The notes beneath the pieces were generated by a model that did no database searches, was not told the DNA's origin, and saw only the letters and a list, made by a program, of their open reading frames with translations. Below, in pieces: positions 8,031-16,102 of a stretch of DNA of 64,000 nt. Positions within the stretch are counted from its first letter, which is position 1. Every line of letters starts with the position of its first letter. A program made the position numbers and the translations under genes. Origin of the DNA: Olsenella_L kribbiana (GTDB lineage Bacteria; Actinomycetota; Coriobacteriia; Coriobacteriales; Atopobiaceae). Where the stretch lies: contig NZ_JAZGJP010000010.1 of assembly GCF_036408795.1 (NCBI RefSeq), positions 20,233-84,232 on the forward strand. The letters run 5' to 3'.

Positions 8031-8510
8031 ATGGACGAGAAGAAGCTTTCGGGATATCTCATGTCTGCCACCGCTATCGTCGCTGCCTGTCTGGCCATTG
8101 CAGTCATAGCCGTGGTTCCCGCAGCAGGCGAGGCAATCCTCTACGACTATCCGGAGTTCTCTGGCTGGTATATGCCGTGGCTTGCCTTCATCTGGCTCGC
8201 TGCCATCCCCTGCTTTGCAGCCCTTGCCCTTGTCTGGAAGATTGCCCAGGCAATACGTGCGGGGCAGGCCTTCACCTCTGGCGTGGCGCATCTCTTGGCC
8301 GTCATAGCCAAGCTCGCGGCAGGAGATGCCCTCTTCTTCCTTGCCGGCAACATCGCGCTCTTCTGCAAGGGCATGAACCACCCGGGCGTCCTTCTGCTGT
8401 CGCTTCTTGTGGTCTGCGCAGGCATTGCCGGCGCCGCCATCGCCTCTGCCCTTTCCCATCTCGTCGAGCGCGCAGCCGAGCTCCAGGAAGAAAGCGACCT
8501 CACGATATGA
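8031..8510 (+). CDS. DUF2975-type integral membrane protein
   Basis: The 159-residue protein has four predicted membrane segments (about 8-30, 45-68, 85-108 and 118-140 by hydrophobicity). The central QAIRAGQAFTSG loop resembles the DUF2975 family (Bacillus YoaS). These proteins are nearly always paired with a small Cro/C1-like regulator, as here. GAGGGAGG precedes ATG 8031; a longer in-frame start at 8004 is less likely. The function of the family is unknown. Confidence 0.78.
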   Translation: MDEKKLSGYLMSATAIVAACLAIAVIAVVPAAGEAILYDYPEFSGWYMPWLAFIWLAAIPCFAALALVWKIAQAIRAGQAFTSGVAHLLAVIAKLAAGDALFFLAGNIALFCKGMNHPGVLLLSLLVVCAGIAGAAIASALSHLVERAAELQEESDLTI

Positions 8511-8731
8511 GCGGCAGGATCGTCTTCAACATCGATGTCATGCTTGCCAAGCGCAAGATGAGCGTCACCGAGCTGGCTGACCGTGTCGGCATCACCGTAG
8601 CGAACATGTCGGTCCTGAAATGCGGCAAGGCCAAGGCCATCAAGGTAAGCACGCTCGAGAAGCTCTGCTCCGCCCTCGGCTGCCAGCCAGGAGACCTTCT
8701 GGAATATCGGCCCGACGACAAGGAGTCCTGA
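8507..8731 (+). CDS. small XRE/Cro-CI-type regulator (YozG-like)
   Basis: The 74-residue protein is a single helix-turn-helix domain (LAKRKMSVTELADRVGIT, then VSTLEKLCSALGCQPGDLLEY). Its ATG overlaps the TGA of the DUF2975 gene (ATGA), so translation is coupled. The same gene pair occurs in Bacillus (yoaS-yozG). The 25-bp palindrome at 7941-7965 is its probable binding site, which would give autoregulation. Confidence 0.88.
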   Translation: MSGRIVFNIDVMLAKRKMSVTELADRVGITVANMSVLKCGKAKAIKVSTLEKLCSALGCQPGDLLEYRPDDKES

Positions 8732-8795
8732 CCGGCCACACAATGCCATTTCCGGTATTGTTCTGACATCTCTCCAACGCTGCATGTCCTCACCT

Positions 8796-8835
8796 ATGCC
8801 CTGCATCTTCTCCGCACCTGGAGGATGCAGGGCAT
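8796..8835 (+). terminator. hairpin downstream of the XRE gene
   Basis: Twelve-base arms (ATGCCCTGCATC at 8796-8807 and its complement at 8824-8835) enclose a 16-base loop. No clear T-run follows, so it is either a weak terminator or a structured RNA 3' end. Confidence 0.45.
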
Positions 8836-8902
8836 TGCCATGGAGCGATCTGCCGCGAGCTATAGATCTTATCGATCCTTTAGCTGCTCATATTGATACG
8901 CG

Positions 8903-8923
8903 TGTATATATACGATATATACA
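8903..8923. promoter_or_regulatory. 21-bp palindrome upstream of the GntR gene
   Basis: Arms TGTATATAT and ATATATACA surround ACG, 28-48 bases before the GntR-family start. The position next to the start and the AT-rich composition fit an autoregulatory operator overlapping the promoter. Confidence 0.6.
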
Positions 8924-8950
8924 TTTATAACAGAGGGAAGGAGATGAACC

Positions 8951-9328
8951 ATGGTCGACATACCGATCTCGAACAGCTCGGGGAAGCCCATCTACGAGCA
9001 GGTCGCAGAGGGGATACGCGCCCAGATCATGTCGGGCGACCTTGTGCCCGGAGAGCAGCTCCCCTCCATCAGGCAGCTCGCGGCAGACCTGAGGATCTCG
9101 GCGATCACGACGAAGCGGGCCTATTCGGACCTCGAGGCACAGGGCTTCATCGCTGCCGTGCCCGGCAAGGGCTCGTTCGTCGCGGAAGGCTCTGCCGGCC
9201 TCATCCGCGAGGAGCAGCTGAGGCTCGTGGAGGAGAACCTCGCGAAGGCCGTGGAGAGGGCACGCACTGCAGGGCTTTCCCTGGAAGAGCTCCATGACAT
9301 GCTCGACCTCGAATGGGAGGAATCATGA
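8951..9328 (+). CDS. GntR-family regulator, YtrA subfamily
   Basis: The 125 residues hold an N-terminal GntR winged helix (PIYEQVAEGIRAQIMSGDLVPGE, then LPSIRQLAADLRIS) and a short C-terminal helical region of about 50 residues rather than a ligand domain. This is typical of the YtrA subfamily, which represses adjacent ABC transporter genes. The stop overlaps the start of the ABC ATPase gene (ATGA). GAAGGAG precedes ATG 8951. Confidence 0.92.
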   Translation: MVDIPISNSSGKPIYEQVAEGIRAQIMSGDLVPGEQLPSIRQLAADLRISAITTKRAYSDLEAQGFIAAVPGKGSFVAEGSAGLIREEQLRLVEENLAKAVERARTAGLSLEELHDMLDLEWEES

Positions 9329-10230
9329 GAGAGGCATCCGCCCCCTCGCCTATGAGGGGCGCGCAAAGCGCTACCCCGCACTCACGGTCGGCCCCGTCTC
9401 TATATCCGTGCCGCAAGGCATGGTCCTGGGGCTCATCGGCGCAAACGGCGCCGGCAAGACGACCCTCATCCGTGCTGCGATTGGGCTCGTGAAGCCGGCG
9501 GAGGGAATCGGCCAGGACCCGAAAGCCCTCTCTGCAGCAGAGCTCATAGCCCTGAAGCAGCATGTTGCCTCTGCCTGTGCCGTCTGCCCCTATCCCGAGG
9601 AATACACCGCAGGAGATATCGTACGTATCGAGCACGGTCTCTATCCTGCCTTCGATCTGGCCTATCTGGAGGAGCCGCTCGAAAGATTCGAGCTTGCACA
9701 GAACGCCAGAGCCCTTTCCGGCATAACGGCAAAGAGCCTTTCGCGCGGACAGGGCATGAAGCTCCAGATTGCGCTCACCCTCGCCTCGGGAGCCACGCTC
9801 CTGCTCCTCGACGAGCCAACCGCAGGGCTCGACCCCGTCGTACGCGACGAGGCGCTCTCTGTCCTGCGCGAGCATCTTGCCAAGACTCCTGATACCTTCA
9901 TCCTCATCTCGTCGCACATCACGTCTGGCCTCGAGTCCCTTGCCGACCGCATCCTTCTTATGGATGCAGGAAAGCTCATCTTCGCCGAAGACGCCGACGT
10001 GCTCGAGAAGCGCTTTGCGACGCTGGCGCTCAGAGCTTCCGATTTCGAAGAGAGGAAGGACGCACTCAGGGAGGCAGGAGCCACCCGCTGCCTGCCTGCA
10101 CGAGGGCAGGCATCTGCTTCTCCTGATAGAGGACAGGAAGCGCTTTGCCCGCGCCTTCCCTGACCTTGCACTCGATACGCTCGCCCTCGACGCGCTTCTG
10201 CGTCTTGCTGTGAAAGGAGAGGAGATCTGA
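9325..10230 (+). pseudogene. ABC-2-type transporter ATPase, disrupted by two frameshifts
   Basis: The family signals are present: Walker A IGANGAGKTT, signature LSRGQGMK, Walker B LLLLDEPTAGLDP and the H-loop SSHIT. However, the coupled start ATG 9325 (overlapping the gntR stop) is out of frame with the body. A CCCCC run at about 9340-9344 appears one C short: one extra base would give MREASAPLAYEG followed by the normal ATPase. Near 10094-10103 a CTGC unit is repeated, shifting the frame so that the C-terminus (LHEGRHLLLLIEDRKRF onward) is read in another frame ending at 10230, next to the permease start. The segment after VKPAEG also looks a few residues short. Sequencing error is possible for either lesion. 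Confidence 0.72.
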
Positions 10231-10913
10231 TGATGAAGAGCCTGCTTCTCAACGAATGGATCACGTTCCGCCACGCCGTGCGGGCCATGGCATTCACCCT
10301 TGCTGCAGTCACCGTGATCCTCGCTGCCTCGTTCATGAACGGCAGCTCGATGGATCTTGTCGCCCTTGTCAATCTCTTCTCCACACTTGCGGCAATGGTT
10401 CCGCTCTACATGTGCATCCAGGCCTTTGCATCTGATGAAAAGAGTCACTGGAGAGAGGCACTTCTTGCGCTTCCCTCTGCACCCCGAAGCCTCGTCGTCT
10501 CCCGCTACCTCTTCTGCCTCATGTCGCTTGCTATCTGCTTCGGGTTTTCCTTCGCAGCGGATTCCATGGCGGCGGCTATGCTCGAAGGCGCCCCATGGGC
10601 CCTCGTCACAGATGGGTTTTACGACGGAATCCTCCTGCTTCCTGCTGTCATCCTCTGCTTTGCGCTTGTACTCCTGTCTCTTCTCATGCCGCTGCTCTAT
10701 GCCTTCGGCCAGAAGGGGCTCGTGTCGGTTCTCATCCTCCCCGCCATCGCGATTGCCGCCTCCTTCGCAGGTCCGGGCGCCGCAGCTCCAGCCGATTTCA
10801 TCCATTCATGTCCCAAAGGCATGCTTGCAGCTGGCTTCATCTGCGCTGGCCTTGCGCTCTATGCTCTCTCCTGCCTCATCTCTTCCGCCATCCTGAAGCG
10901 CCGCTCGTTCTGA
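10230..10913 (+). CDS. ABC-2-type transporter permease
   Basis: The 227-residue protein has about six hydrophobic segments (roughly 15-38, 45-65, 95-115, 130-155, 160-180 and 195-218) and begins MMKSLLLNEWITFRHAVR, the cytoplasmic lead-in usual for small ABC-2 permeases. Its ATG overlaps the stop that closes the second frame of the ATPase. With the YtrA-type regulator it forms a typical three-gene export module. Because the ATPase reading frame is broken, function would need another ATPase or frame correction. Confidence 0.85.
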   Translation: MMKSLLLNEWITFRHAVRAMAFTLAAVTVILAASFMNGSSMDLVALVNLFSTLAAMVPLYMCIQAFASDEKSHWREALLALPSAPRSLVVSRYLFCLMSLAICFGFSFAADSMAAAMLEGAPWALVTDGFYDGILLLPAVILCFALVLLSLLMPLLYAFGQKGLVSVLILPAIAIAASFAGPGAAAPADFIHSCPKGMLAAGFICAGLALYALSCLISSAILKRRSF

Positions 10914-10943
10914 GGACCGACAGCCCAATCCCGCTCCATGCGA

Positions 10944-10984
10944 AAGGCCCGCACCACACGTAATGTGATGCGGGCCTTCCAACG
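10944..10984 (+). terminator. Rho-independent terminator
   Basis: AAGGCCCGCA and TGCGGGCCTT pair across a second inner stem (CACA/TGTG) with a small loop. It closes the GntR/ABC unit. The tail is only moderately T-rich. Confidence 0.75.
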
Positions 10985-11032
10985 GGGAGAAGGGAGACTT
11001 GATGTCTTGCGGCACCATCATGAAATCGGAGA

Positions 11033-11752
11033 TCAGAGTGCAAGCGCCGATTCGAAGCGTGCTTCTGCAGCACGCCCCATGTACTGGCTTGCCATAAGCT
11101 GCCCTGCGCTCTGGCCCAGCAGCATGAGCTCATGGGAGCCAAGGAATGCAATGAGGCCTTCGGGCATCATGCCGCCACGCGGCAGCTCGAAGAGGACAGA
11201 GCCCTCCGGCAGCGCCTCGTCTCCGGCATCGCCGGAAAGATTCAGGCCCGTATCCCTCGAGCGCAGATGCTCGACGAGCTTCATCTTCATGCCATCCCAC
11301 TCGATCTCGATGCCAGAGGCATAGACGGCCACCTTTGGCTGGAGCGGGCCCGCCTGGGCAGCAAGCGTCTTCACAGCGAGCTTTGCGGGGCTCAGCACGA
11401 ACATATCCTCCTGGCTGAGCAGGAGCGTCTCGAGCAGGGACGATTTCGTATGGAAGGTATAGCCGAAGCCGGCAAACGACTCTGCGACCTTGAGATCCAC
11501 ATCGTCCTCGAAGGTTGCCGCCCCTTCGCTCTCAAGCCAGACCTGGGCCCTGAAGGCAGATCCGCGCATGACGCTCTGTGCCAGGGCAAATGCATCGGAA
11601 TCGAGATAGAGGCGGCGCTTCTCGAAGCGCTTCTCAGCGGTGCCCTTCTGGCTGCGTGCCCAGAAGAGGAGCTCTGCGCATTCGTCCTGGGCCAGAAGAT
11701 AGCTCTGTGCCCGTACCGTCGTAGCCTCTGCGTTCTTTTCATTCTGTGCCAT
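11033..11752 (-). CDS. conserved-looking protein of unknown function
   Basis: The 239-residue protein is not recognised. It lacks a signal peptide and membrane segments. The N-terminus is charged (MAQNEKNAEATTVRAQSYLL), and the middle contains alternating hydrophobic strands with two short amphipathic stretches (KSSLLETLLLSQEDMFVLSPAKLAVKTLA; GGMMPEGLIAFLGSHELMLLGQSAGQLM). The last 40 residues are helical. ATG 11752 is chosen for its AGGAGG site, 7 bases upstream. It stands alone between a terminator and the divergent NADH oxidase gene. Confidence 0.75.
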   Translation of the reverse strand: MAQNEKNAEATTVRAQSYLLAQDECAELLFWARSQKGTAEKRFEKRRLYLDSDAFALAQSVMRGSAFRAQVWLESEGAATFEDDVDLKVAESFAGFGYTFHTKSSLLETLLLSQEDMFVLSPAKLAVKTLAAQAGPLQPKVAVYASGIEIEWDGMKMKLVEHLRSRDTGLNLSGDAGDEALPEGSVLFELPRGGMMPEGLIAFLGSHELMLLGQSAGQLMASQYMGRAAEARFESALAL

Positions 11753-11964
11753 CTCGTGCCTCCTGACGGATGCTCTTGTCTGTCTGTGCATGGCTCAAGG
11801 CTACGGGACGGAGCTTAAACACATCTGAGGCTTTCGTTTCCTCGCCGTATCGCGATGCAGTCGCGACAATGGTTTGAGATAACTGAAAATCGCTGCCTTT
11901 GCCTATTTGTACCGTTTCCCGATTGCTGCTTGTAATCAGTCCTGTTTATTGATATTAATTTTGT

Positions 11965-11992
11965 GACATATGGACGAAGAACGCCATATGTC
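11965..11992. promoter_or_regulatory. inverted repeat in the NADH oxidase leader
   Basis: Nine-base arms GACATATGG and CCATATGTC are separated by 10 bases and end about 30 bases before the nox start. A redox or oxygen-responsive operator is plausible; the motif does not clearly match Rex or PerR consensus. Confidence 0.5.
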
Positions 11993-12022
11993 TCACCAAA
12001 AGCAGAACGAGAGGACTTCCCC

Positions 12023-13375
12023 ATGAGCACGATCGTGATTGTCGGCGCCAACCACGCCGGCACGGCAGCAGCCAATGCGATACTCGACAACCATCCCGGA
12101 AACGACGTCATCATCTTCGACCAGAACACGAACATAAGCTTCCTCGGCTGCGGCATGGCGCTGTGGATCGGACGGCAGATCTCGAAGCCCGATGGTCTCT
12201 TCTACCAGACGAAGGAGCAGTTCGAGGCAAAGGGCGCCACGGTCCACATGGAAACCCGTGTCGACCATATCGACTACGATGCCCAGATGCTCTATGCAGA
12301 AGGGCCCGACGGCAAGACGTATGAGCAGCACTACGACAGGCTGATCTTGGCAACTGGCTCTGTGCCGGTGCTTCCCCGCTGGGAAGGACGCGACCTCGAG
12401 AATATCCAGCAGGTGAAGCTCTTCCAGGATGCCCAGGCCGTGATCGAAAAGCTCAGGGATGAGGCAATCAGGCGCGTCGCCGTCGTCGGTGCCGGCTATA
12501 TCGGTGTCGAGCTCGCCGAAGCCTTCCAGCGCTGCGGCAAGGAGGTCACGCTCATCGACCAGGCGCCGACCTGCGTCTCCTCGAACTTCGATGCACCATT
12601 CTCCGAGCGCATGGCACAGAACCTCTCCTCCCACGGTATCCATCTTGCCTTCGGCGAGACCGTCGAGCGCTTCGAGGGCAAGGATGGCAAGGTTGCATCC
12701 GTCGTGACCGACAAGGAGACGCATGCAGCAGACCTTGTCTGCATCTGCGTCGGTTTCCGTCCGAACGCAGAGCTCTTCTATGATGCAGGCTTTGCGACGC
12801 TCGGCAATGGAGCCCTTCTCGTCGACCACCATCAGGAGACCTCGAAGAAGGGCGTCTATGCCATCGGCGACTGCTCGAGCTGCTTCGACAACGCTGAAGA
12901 CGGCGAGGCTGCCTATATCGCGCTTGCAACGAACGCTGTGCGTTCCGGCATCGTGGCTGGCCACAATGCTGCCGGTACCGCCATTGACGGCATCGGTGTC
13001 CAAGGGTCTTCCGGCATCTGCATCTACGACCTCAAGATGGTAGCGACTGGTCTCACCGAGGCAAAGGCGAAGAAGCTCGGCTATGACGCAAAGGTGAGCG
13101 ACTTCACAGACGTGCAGAAGGCCACCTTCATCGAGACGGAGAACCCCGAGGTCACAATCAGGGTCGTCTACGACGGCACGACGAGGAAGGTGCTCGGAGC
13201 TCAGATGGCATCGACCTACGATATGAGCGCAGGCATCCACATGTTCTCGCTTGCCATCCAAGAGGGCATCACGATTGACCGCCTGGCGCTCCTCGACATC
13301 TTCTTCCTGCCGCACTTCAACCAGCCGTACAACTACTACACGATGGCAGGATACCAGGCGCTGCTCGCGAAATAG
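12023..13375 (+). CDS. nox: NADH oxidase, water-forming type (CoA-disulfide-reductase family)
   Basis: The 450 residues start with an FAD Rossmann motif (IVIVGANHAGTAAA). H11 and the redox-active C43 in SFLGCGMALW are the hallmark residues of NADH oxidases and peroxidases that use a cysteine sulfenic acid. The NAD-binding Rossmann motif is VAVVGAGYIGVELAE near residue 155. The FAD-contacting VYAIGDCSSC lies near residue 280, followed by a dimerisation domain. The family reduces oxygen to water with NADH, protecting anaerobes and recycling NAD. The ribosome site GAGAGG precedes ATG 12023. A CoA-disulfide reductase function is the alternative. Confidence 0.9.
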   Translation: MSTIVIVGANHAGTAAANAILDNHPGNDVIIFDQNTNISFLGCGMALWIGRQISKPDGLFYQTKEQFEAKGATVHMETRVDHIDYDAQMLYAEGPDGKTYEQHYDRLILATGSVPVLPRWEGRDLENIQQVKLFQDAQAVIEKLRDEAIRRVAVVGAGYIGVELAEAFQRCGKEVTLIDQAPTCVSSNFDAPFSERMAQNLSSHGIHLAFGETVERFEGKDGKVASVVTDKETHAADLVCICVGFRPNAELFYDAGFATLGNGALLVDHHQETSKKGVYAIGDCSSCFDNAEDGEAAYIALATNAVRSGIVAGHNAAGTAIDGIGVQGSSGICIYDLKMVATGLTEAKAKKLGYDAKVSDFTDVQKATFIETENPEVTIRVVYDGTTRKVLGAQMASTYDMSAGIHMFSLAIQEGITIDRLALLDIFFLPHFNQPYNYYTMAGYQALLAK

Positions 13376-13396
13376 CAGGCTCAAGAGACGCCATGG

Positions 13397-13436
13397 GAGA
13401 GGCGCCGGATCTTTCGGTCTGGCGCCTCTCTTTTCC
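13397..13436 (+). terminator. Rho-independent terminator of nox
   Basis: The stem GAGAGGCGCC (13397-13406) pairs perfectly with GGCGCCTCTC (13421-13430). The loop contains TTTCGG and the stem is followed by TTTTCCC. Confidence 0.85.
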
Positions 13437-13877
13437 CGCATCAAAGCCTGCCCTTCAGGCAGGCCCGTGCCGTCATGGAGGGCAGGTGCCGAAGCCGCCG
13501 CATGCGGGCCCCTGGCCGGCACTCCGCTGGCCCCGCCTCTTGCAGGCATTCCATCCTTCTTCGGAAGGCAGATGCCCTTCCGGGCCCTCTGCCGCTCGGA
13601 TTCCGGCGTCTCGGGCACAGGACGCAGGGAAAGCGTTCCAGCCCGCAGCGCCAGAAAGCCAAAAGGCAGCCTCTGCAGGCCGGACATGAAAAGACCGGGT
13701 GAATCGTCCACAGACAGGCAGCGTGTGAAAGATTCTGCCTGCAGCCTGAAGCCAATGTCAGCATCCGCCCATGCTTTCGCTACCCCAACAGCACGTCCAT
13801 AGGCAGCTGGTATACTTTGCTGTGCTTGTTTCTGTACATGGGCAGGCATCGTCTGCCCTGAGCACAAGGAGACGTAC
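13437..13877. other. 441-bp intergenic region, no gene seen
   Basis: Open frames here (for example 13441-13764 on the minus strand) lack start signals and family similarity and are rich in Arg, Cys and Pro. The segment is GC-rich with several short self-complementary patches. The galE promoter should lie at its right end; GTATACTTTGC near 13808 is a possible -10 region, and the galE ribosome site AAGGAG sits at 13866-13871. Confidence 0.5.
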
Positions 13878-14933
13878 ATGAGCGAGAAGAAGGATCCGAA
13901 GGATACCTGCGTCCTTGTCACCGGCGGTGCAGGATTCATCGGCAGCCACACGGTCGTCGAGCTCCTGAACAGCGGCTACCAGGTCGTGATCGTGGACGAT
14001 CTGTCCAATGCCTCGGAGAAGGTCATCGACCGCATCGATACGATCGTCGGCGAAGAGAAGGCAAAGAACCTCACGTTCTATCGTGCCGATGTGAATGACC
14101 GCGAGGCGATGAACGAGATCTTCGACGAGAACGATATCGACCGTGTCATCCACTTCGCAGGCTTCAAGGCTGTCGGCGAGTCCGTCAAGAAGCCGATCGA
14201 ATACTACACGAACAACCTCGGCAACACGCTCACCCTCGTCGACGTGATGAGGAACCACGGCTGCAAGGACATCATCTTCAGCTCCTCCGCCACGGTCTAC
14301 GGCAAGCCTGATTCCCTGCCCCTCACCGAGGAGAGCCCGAAGAAGCCTGCCACGAACCCCTATGGCTGGACGAAGTGGATGATCGAGCAGATCCTGACCG
14401 ACCTCCACACGGCAGACCCCGAGTGGAATGTCGTGCTGCTCCGCTACTTCAACCCCATCGGAGCGCACCCCTCCGGACTCATGGGCGAGGACCCGAAGGG
14501 CATCCCCAACAACCTGCTTCCGTATGTCGCACAGGTCGCTGTCGGCAAGCGCGAGTATGTCCATGTCTACGGCGACGACTACAACACGCCTGACGGCACA
14601 GGCGTGCGCGACTACATCCATGTCTGCGACCTCGGTACCGGCCATGTCGCAGCACTGCGCTGGATGAACGGCCGCACAGGCGTCGAAATCTTCAACCTCG
14701 GCACCGGCAAGGGCACATCGGTCCTCGAGATCATCAAGGCCTTCTCCAAGGCCTGCGGGAAGGAGCTTCCGTACAGAATCGAGCCGCGCCGTCCGGGCGA
14801 TGTCGATGCGAACTACGCCGACTGCTCGAAGGCAGAGCGCGAGATGGGCTGGAAGGCCAAGTACACAATCGACGATATGTGCCGCGATGGCTGGAACTGG
14901 CAGTCCAAGAACCCGAACGGCTACGAGGGATAG
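13878..14933 (+). CDS. galE: UDP-glucose 4-epimerase
   Basis: The 351-residue protein has an NAD-binding VTGGAGFIGSHTVVEL motif, HFAGFKAVGESV, catalytic serines in FSSSATVYG and the YxxxK pair in NPYGWTKWMIEQ. The length and blocks are typical of bacterial GalE. It interconverts UDP-glucose and UDP-galactose in the Leloir pathway and supplies galactose for surface polymers. AAGGAG precedes ATG 13878. The prenyl synthase gene starts 6 bases after the stop, so they are probably co-transcribed. Confidence 0.96.
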   Translation: MSEKKDPKDTCVLVTGGAGFIGSHTVVELLNSGYQVVIVDDLSNASEKVIDRIDTIVGEEKAKNLTFYRADVNDREAMNEIFDENDIDRVIHFAGFKAVGESVKKPIEYYTNNLGNTLTLVDVMRNHGCKDIIFSSSATVYGKPDSLPLTEESPKKPATNPYGWTKWMIEQILTDLHTADPEWNVVLLRYFNPIGAHPSGLMGEDPKGIPNNLLPYVAQVAVGKREYVHVYGDDYNTPDGTGVRDYIHVCDLGTGHVAALRWMNGRTGVEIFNLGTGKGTSVLEIIKAFSKACGKELPYRIEPRRPGDVDANYADCSKAEREMGWKAKYTIDDMCRDGWNWQSKNPNGYEG

Positions 14934-14939
14934 ACCGCT

Positions 14940-15983
14940 ATGGGAGAAGCGCACGGCCGCCTCTTTGCGGCATATCTTGCTCAGAAGCGTCCTGCCATCA
15001 ATGCGTACCTGGCCGAGCATGCACCGAAGCCCGAAGCCGGGACGCAGTCAGTGGATGACATGGAGCGCTATGCCTATGCGCCGCTTGCCCGCTTCACCGA
15101 AGCAGGCGGCAAGCGCACCCGCCCTGCCCTTGTGCTCTTGGGCGCCGAGGCCGTAGGCGGAGACGAAGCCCGTGCGCTCTCCTGTGCCTCTGCTATCGAG
15201 TATTTCCAGTCAGCTGCCCTCATCCACGACGATATCGCCGATGAGGGGCAGCTGCGCCGCGGCGAGCCCTGCACCTACCTCACGGAGGGCACAGGCGTCG
15301 CAATCAATATCGGAGACCTCGGCATCGTCCACACCTTTGCAGGCATCCTGGACGATTGCACGCTCGATGCAGAGACGAAGCTCTCCGTCCTTTCCCTTCT
15401 TGCCCGCATGGAGCAGCGCACTGTGGAGGGCCAGGCCTTGGACCTCGGCTGGACGAGGGATGGGCGCTGGGACATCACACCCGATGACTATAGGGTCATG
15501 GCAAGGCACAAGACAGCCTACTATTCGGCAGCAACGCCTCTCGCAGCAGGCGCCATCACGGGAGGCGGCACGAAGGAGCAGGTAGCTGCCCTTCATGCCT
15601 TTGGCATGGATGCAGGCCTTGCCTTCCAGCTCCAGGACGACCTTCTGAACCTTGTCGGCGATGCCGAGAAGCAGGGCAAGGACTTCCGGAGCGACATCAC
15701 GGAAGGAAAGCGCACGCTTGCGGTCTGCCTTGCCCTCGAGAAGCTGCCTGAAGCTGCACACGACGAGCTCATCTCCATCCTCTCTGCCCATACGGAGGAT
15801 CCGGATGCGCAGGCCCGTGCCGTTGCCCTCATGGACGAGGCAGGCGCCATCGACGCCGTGCGCGAAGAGGCCCACGAACTTGCCGCCTCGGCCAAGAGCC
15901 ATCTCGAGGGGCTCAGCTGGGCAGCCGATGCCGAAGAGCTCCTCCTCGATATGGCCGACTTTTTTGTGGAGCGCGCCGGCTAG
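14940..15983 (+). CDS. trans-polyprenyl diphosphate synthase
   Basis: The 347-residue all-helical protein carries GGKRTRP (IPP binding) and the first aspartate-rich motif ALIHDDIADEG near residue 97. The second motif is FQLQDDLLNLVGD, near residue 232, where the last Asp of DDxxD is Asn. KGKRTL-like DITEGKRTL follows. The family condenses isopentenyl diphosphate onto allylic primers to make quinone or polyprenyl carrier side chains. Chain length cannot be set from sequence alone. It is coupled to galE by 6 bases. Confidence 0.88.
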   Translation: MGEAHGRLFAAYLAQKRPAINAYLAEHAPKPEAGTQSVDDMERYAYAPLARFTEAGGKRTRPALVLLGAEAVGGDEARALSCASAIEYFQSAALIHDDIADEGQLRRGEPCTYLTEGTGVAINIGDLGIVHTFAGILDDCTLDAETKLSVLSLLARMEQRTVEGQALDLGWTRDGRWDITPDDYRVMARHKTAYYSAATPLAAGAITGGGTKEQVAALHAFGMDAGLAFQLQDDLLNLVGDAEKQGKDFRSDITEGKRTLAVCLALEKLPEAAHDELISILSAHTEDPDAQARAVALMDEAGAIDAVREEAHELAASAKSHLEGLSWAADAEELLLDMADFFVERAG

Positions 15984-16102
15984 ACCATCTTGCGAAGACG
16001 CGTACCATACAAAGCGTGTAGCATGCGAGACCTTCCCAAATTGAGCTCCGCATACCATCCGCATGAAGCGATATGGGGTGCATAGATATGAAAGAGGAAC
16101 GG

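Noticed and set aside
9201..10805. 534-residue minus-strand frame across the ABC module
   Set aside because: It is antisense to the GntR/ABC genes and has low-complexity composition.
13441..13764. Possible 107-residue gene in the nox-galE gap
   Set aside because: There is no ribosome site, an Arg/Cys/Pro-rich sequence and no recognisable fold.
11993..13951. 652-residue minus-strand open frame across nox and the galE leader
   Set aside because: It is antisense to a clear NADH oxidase and has no motif or ribosome site.
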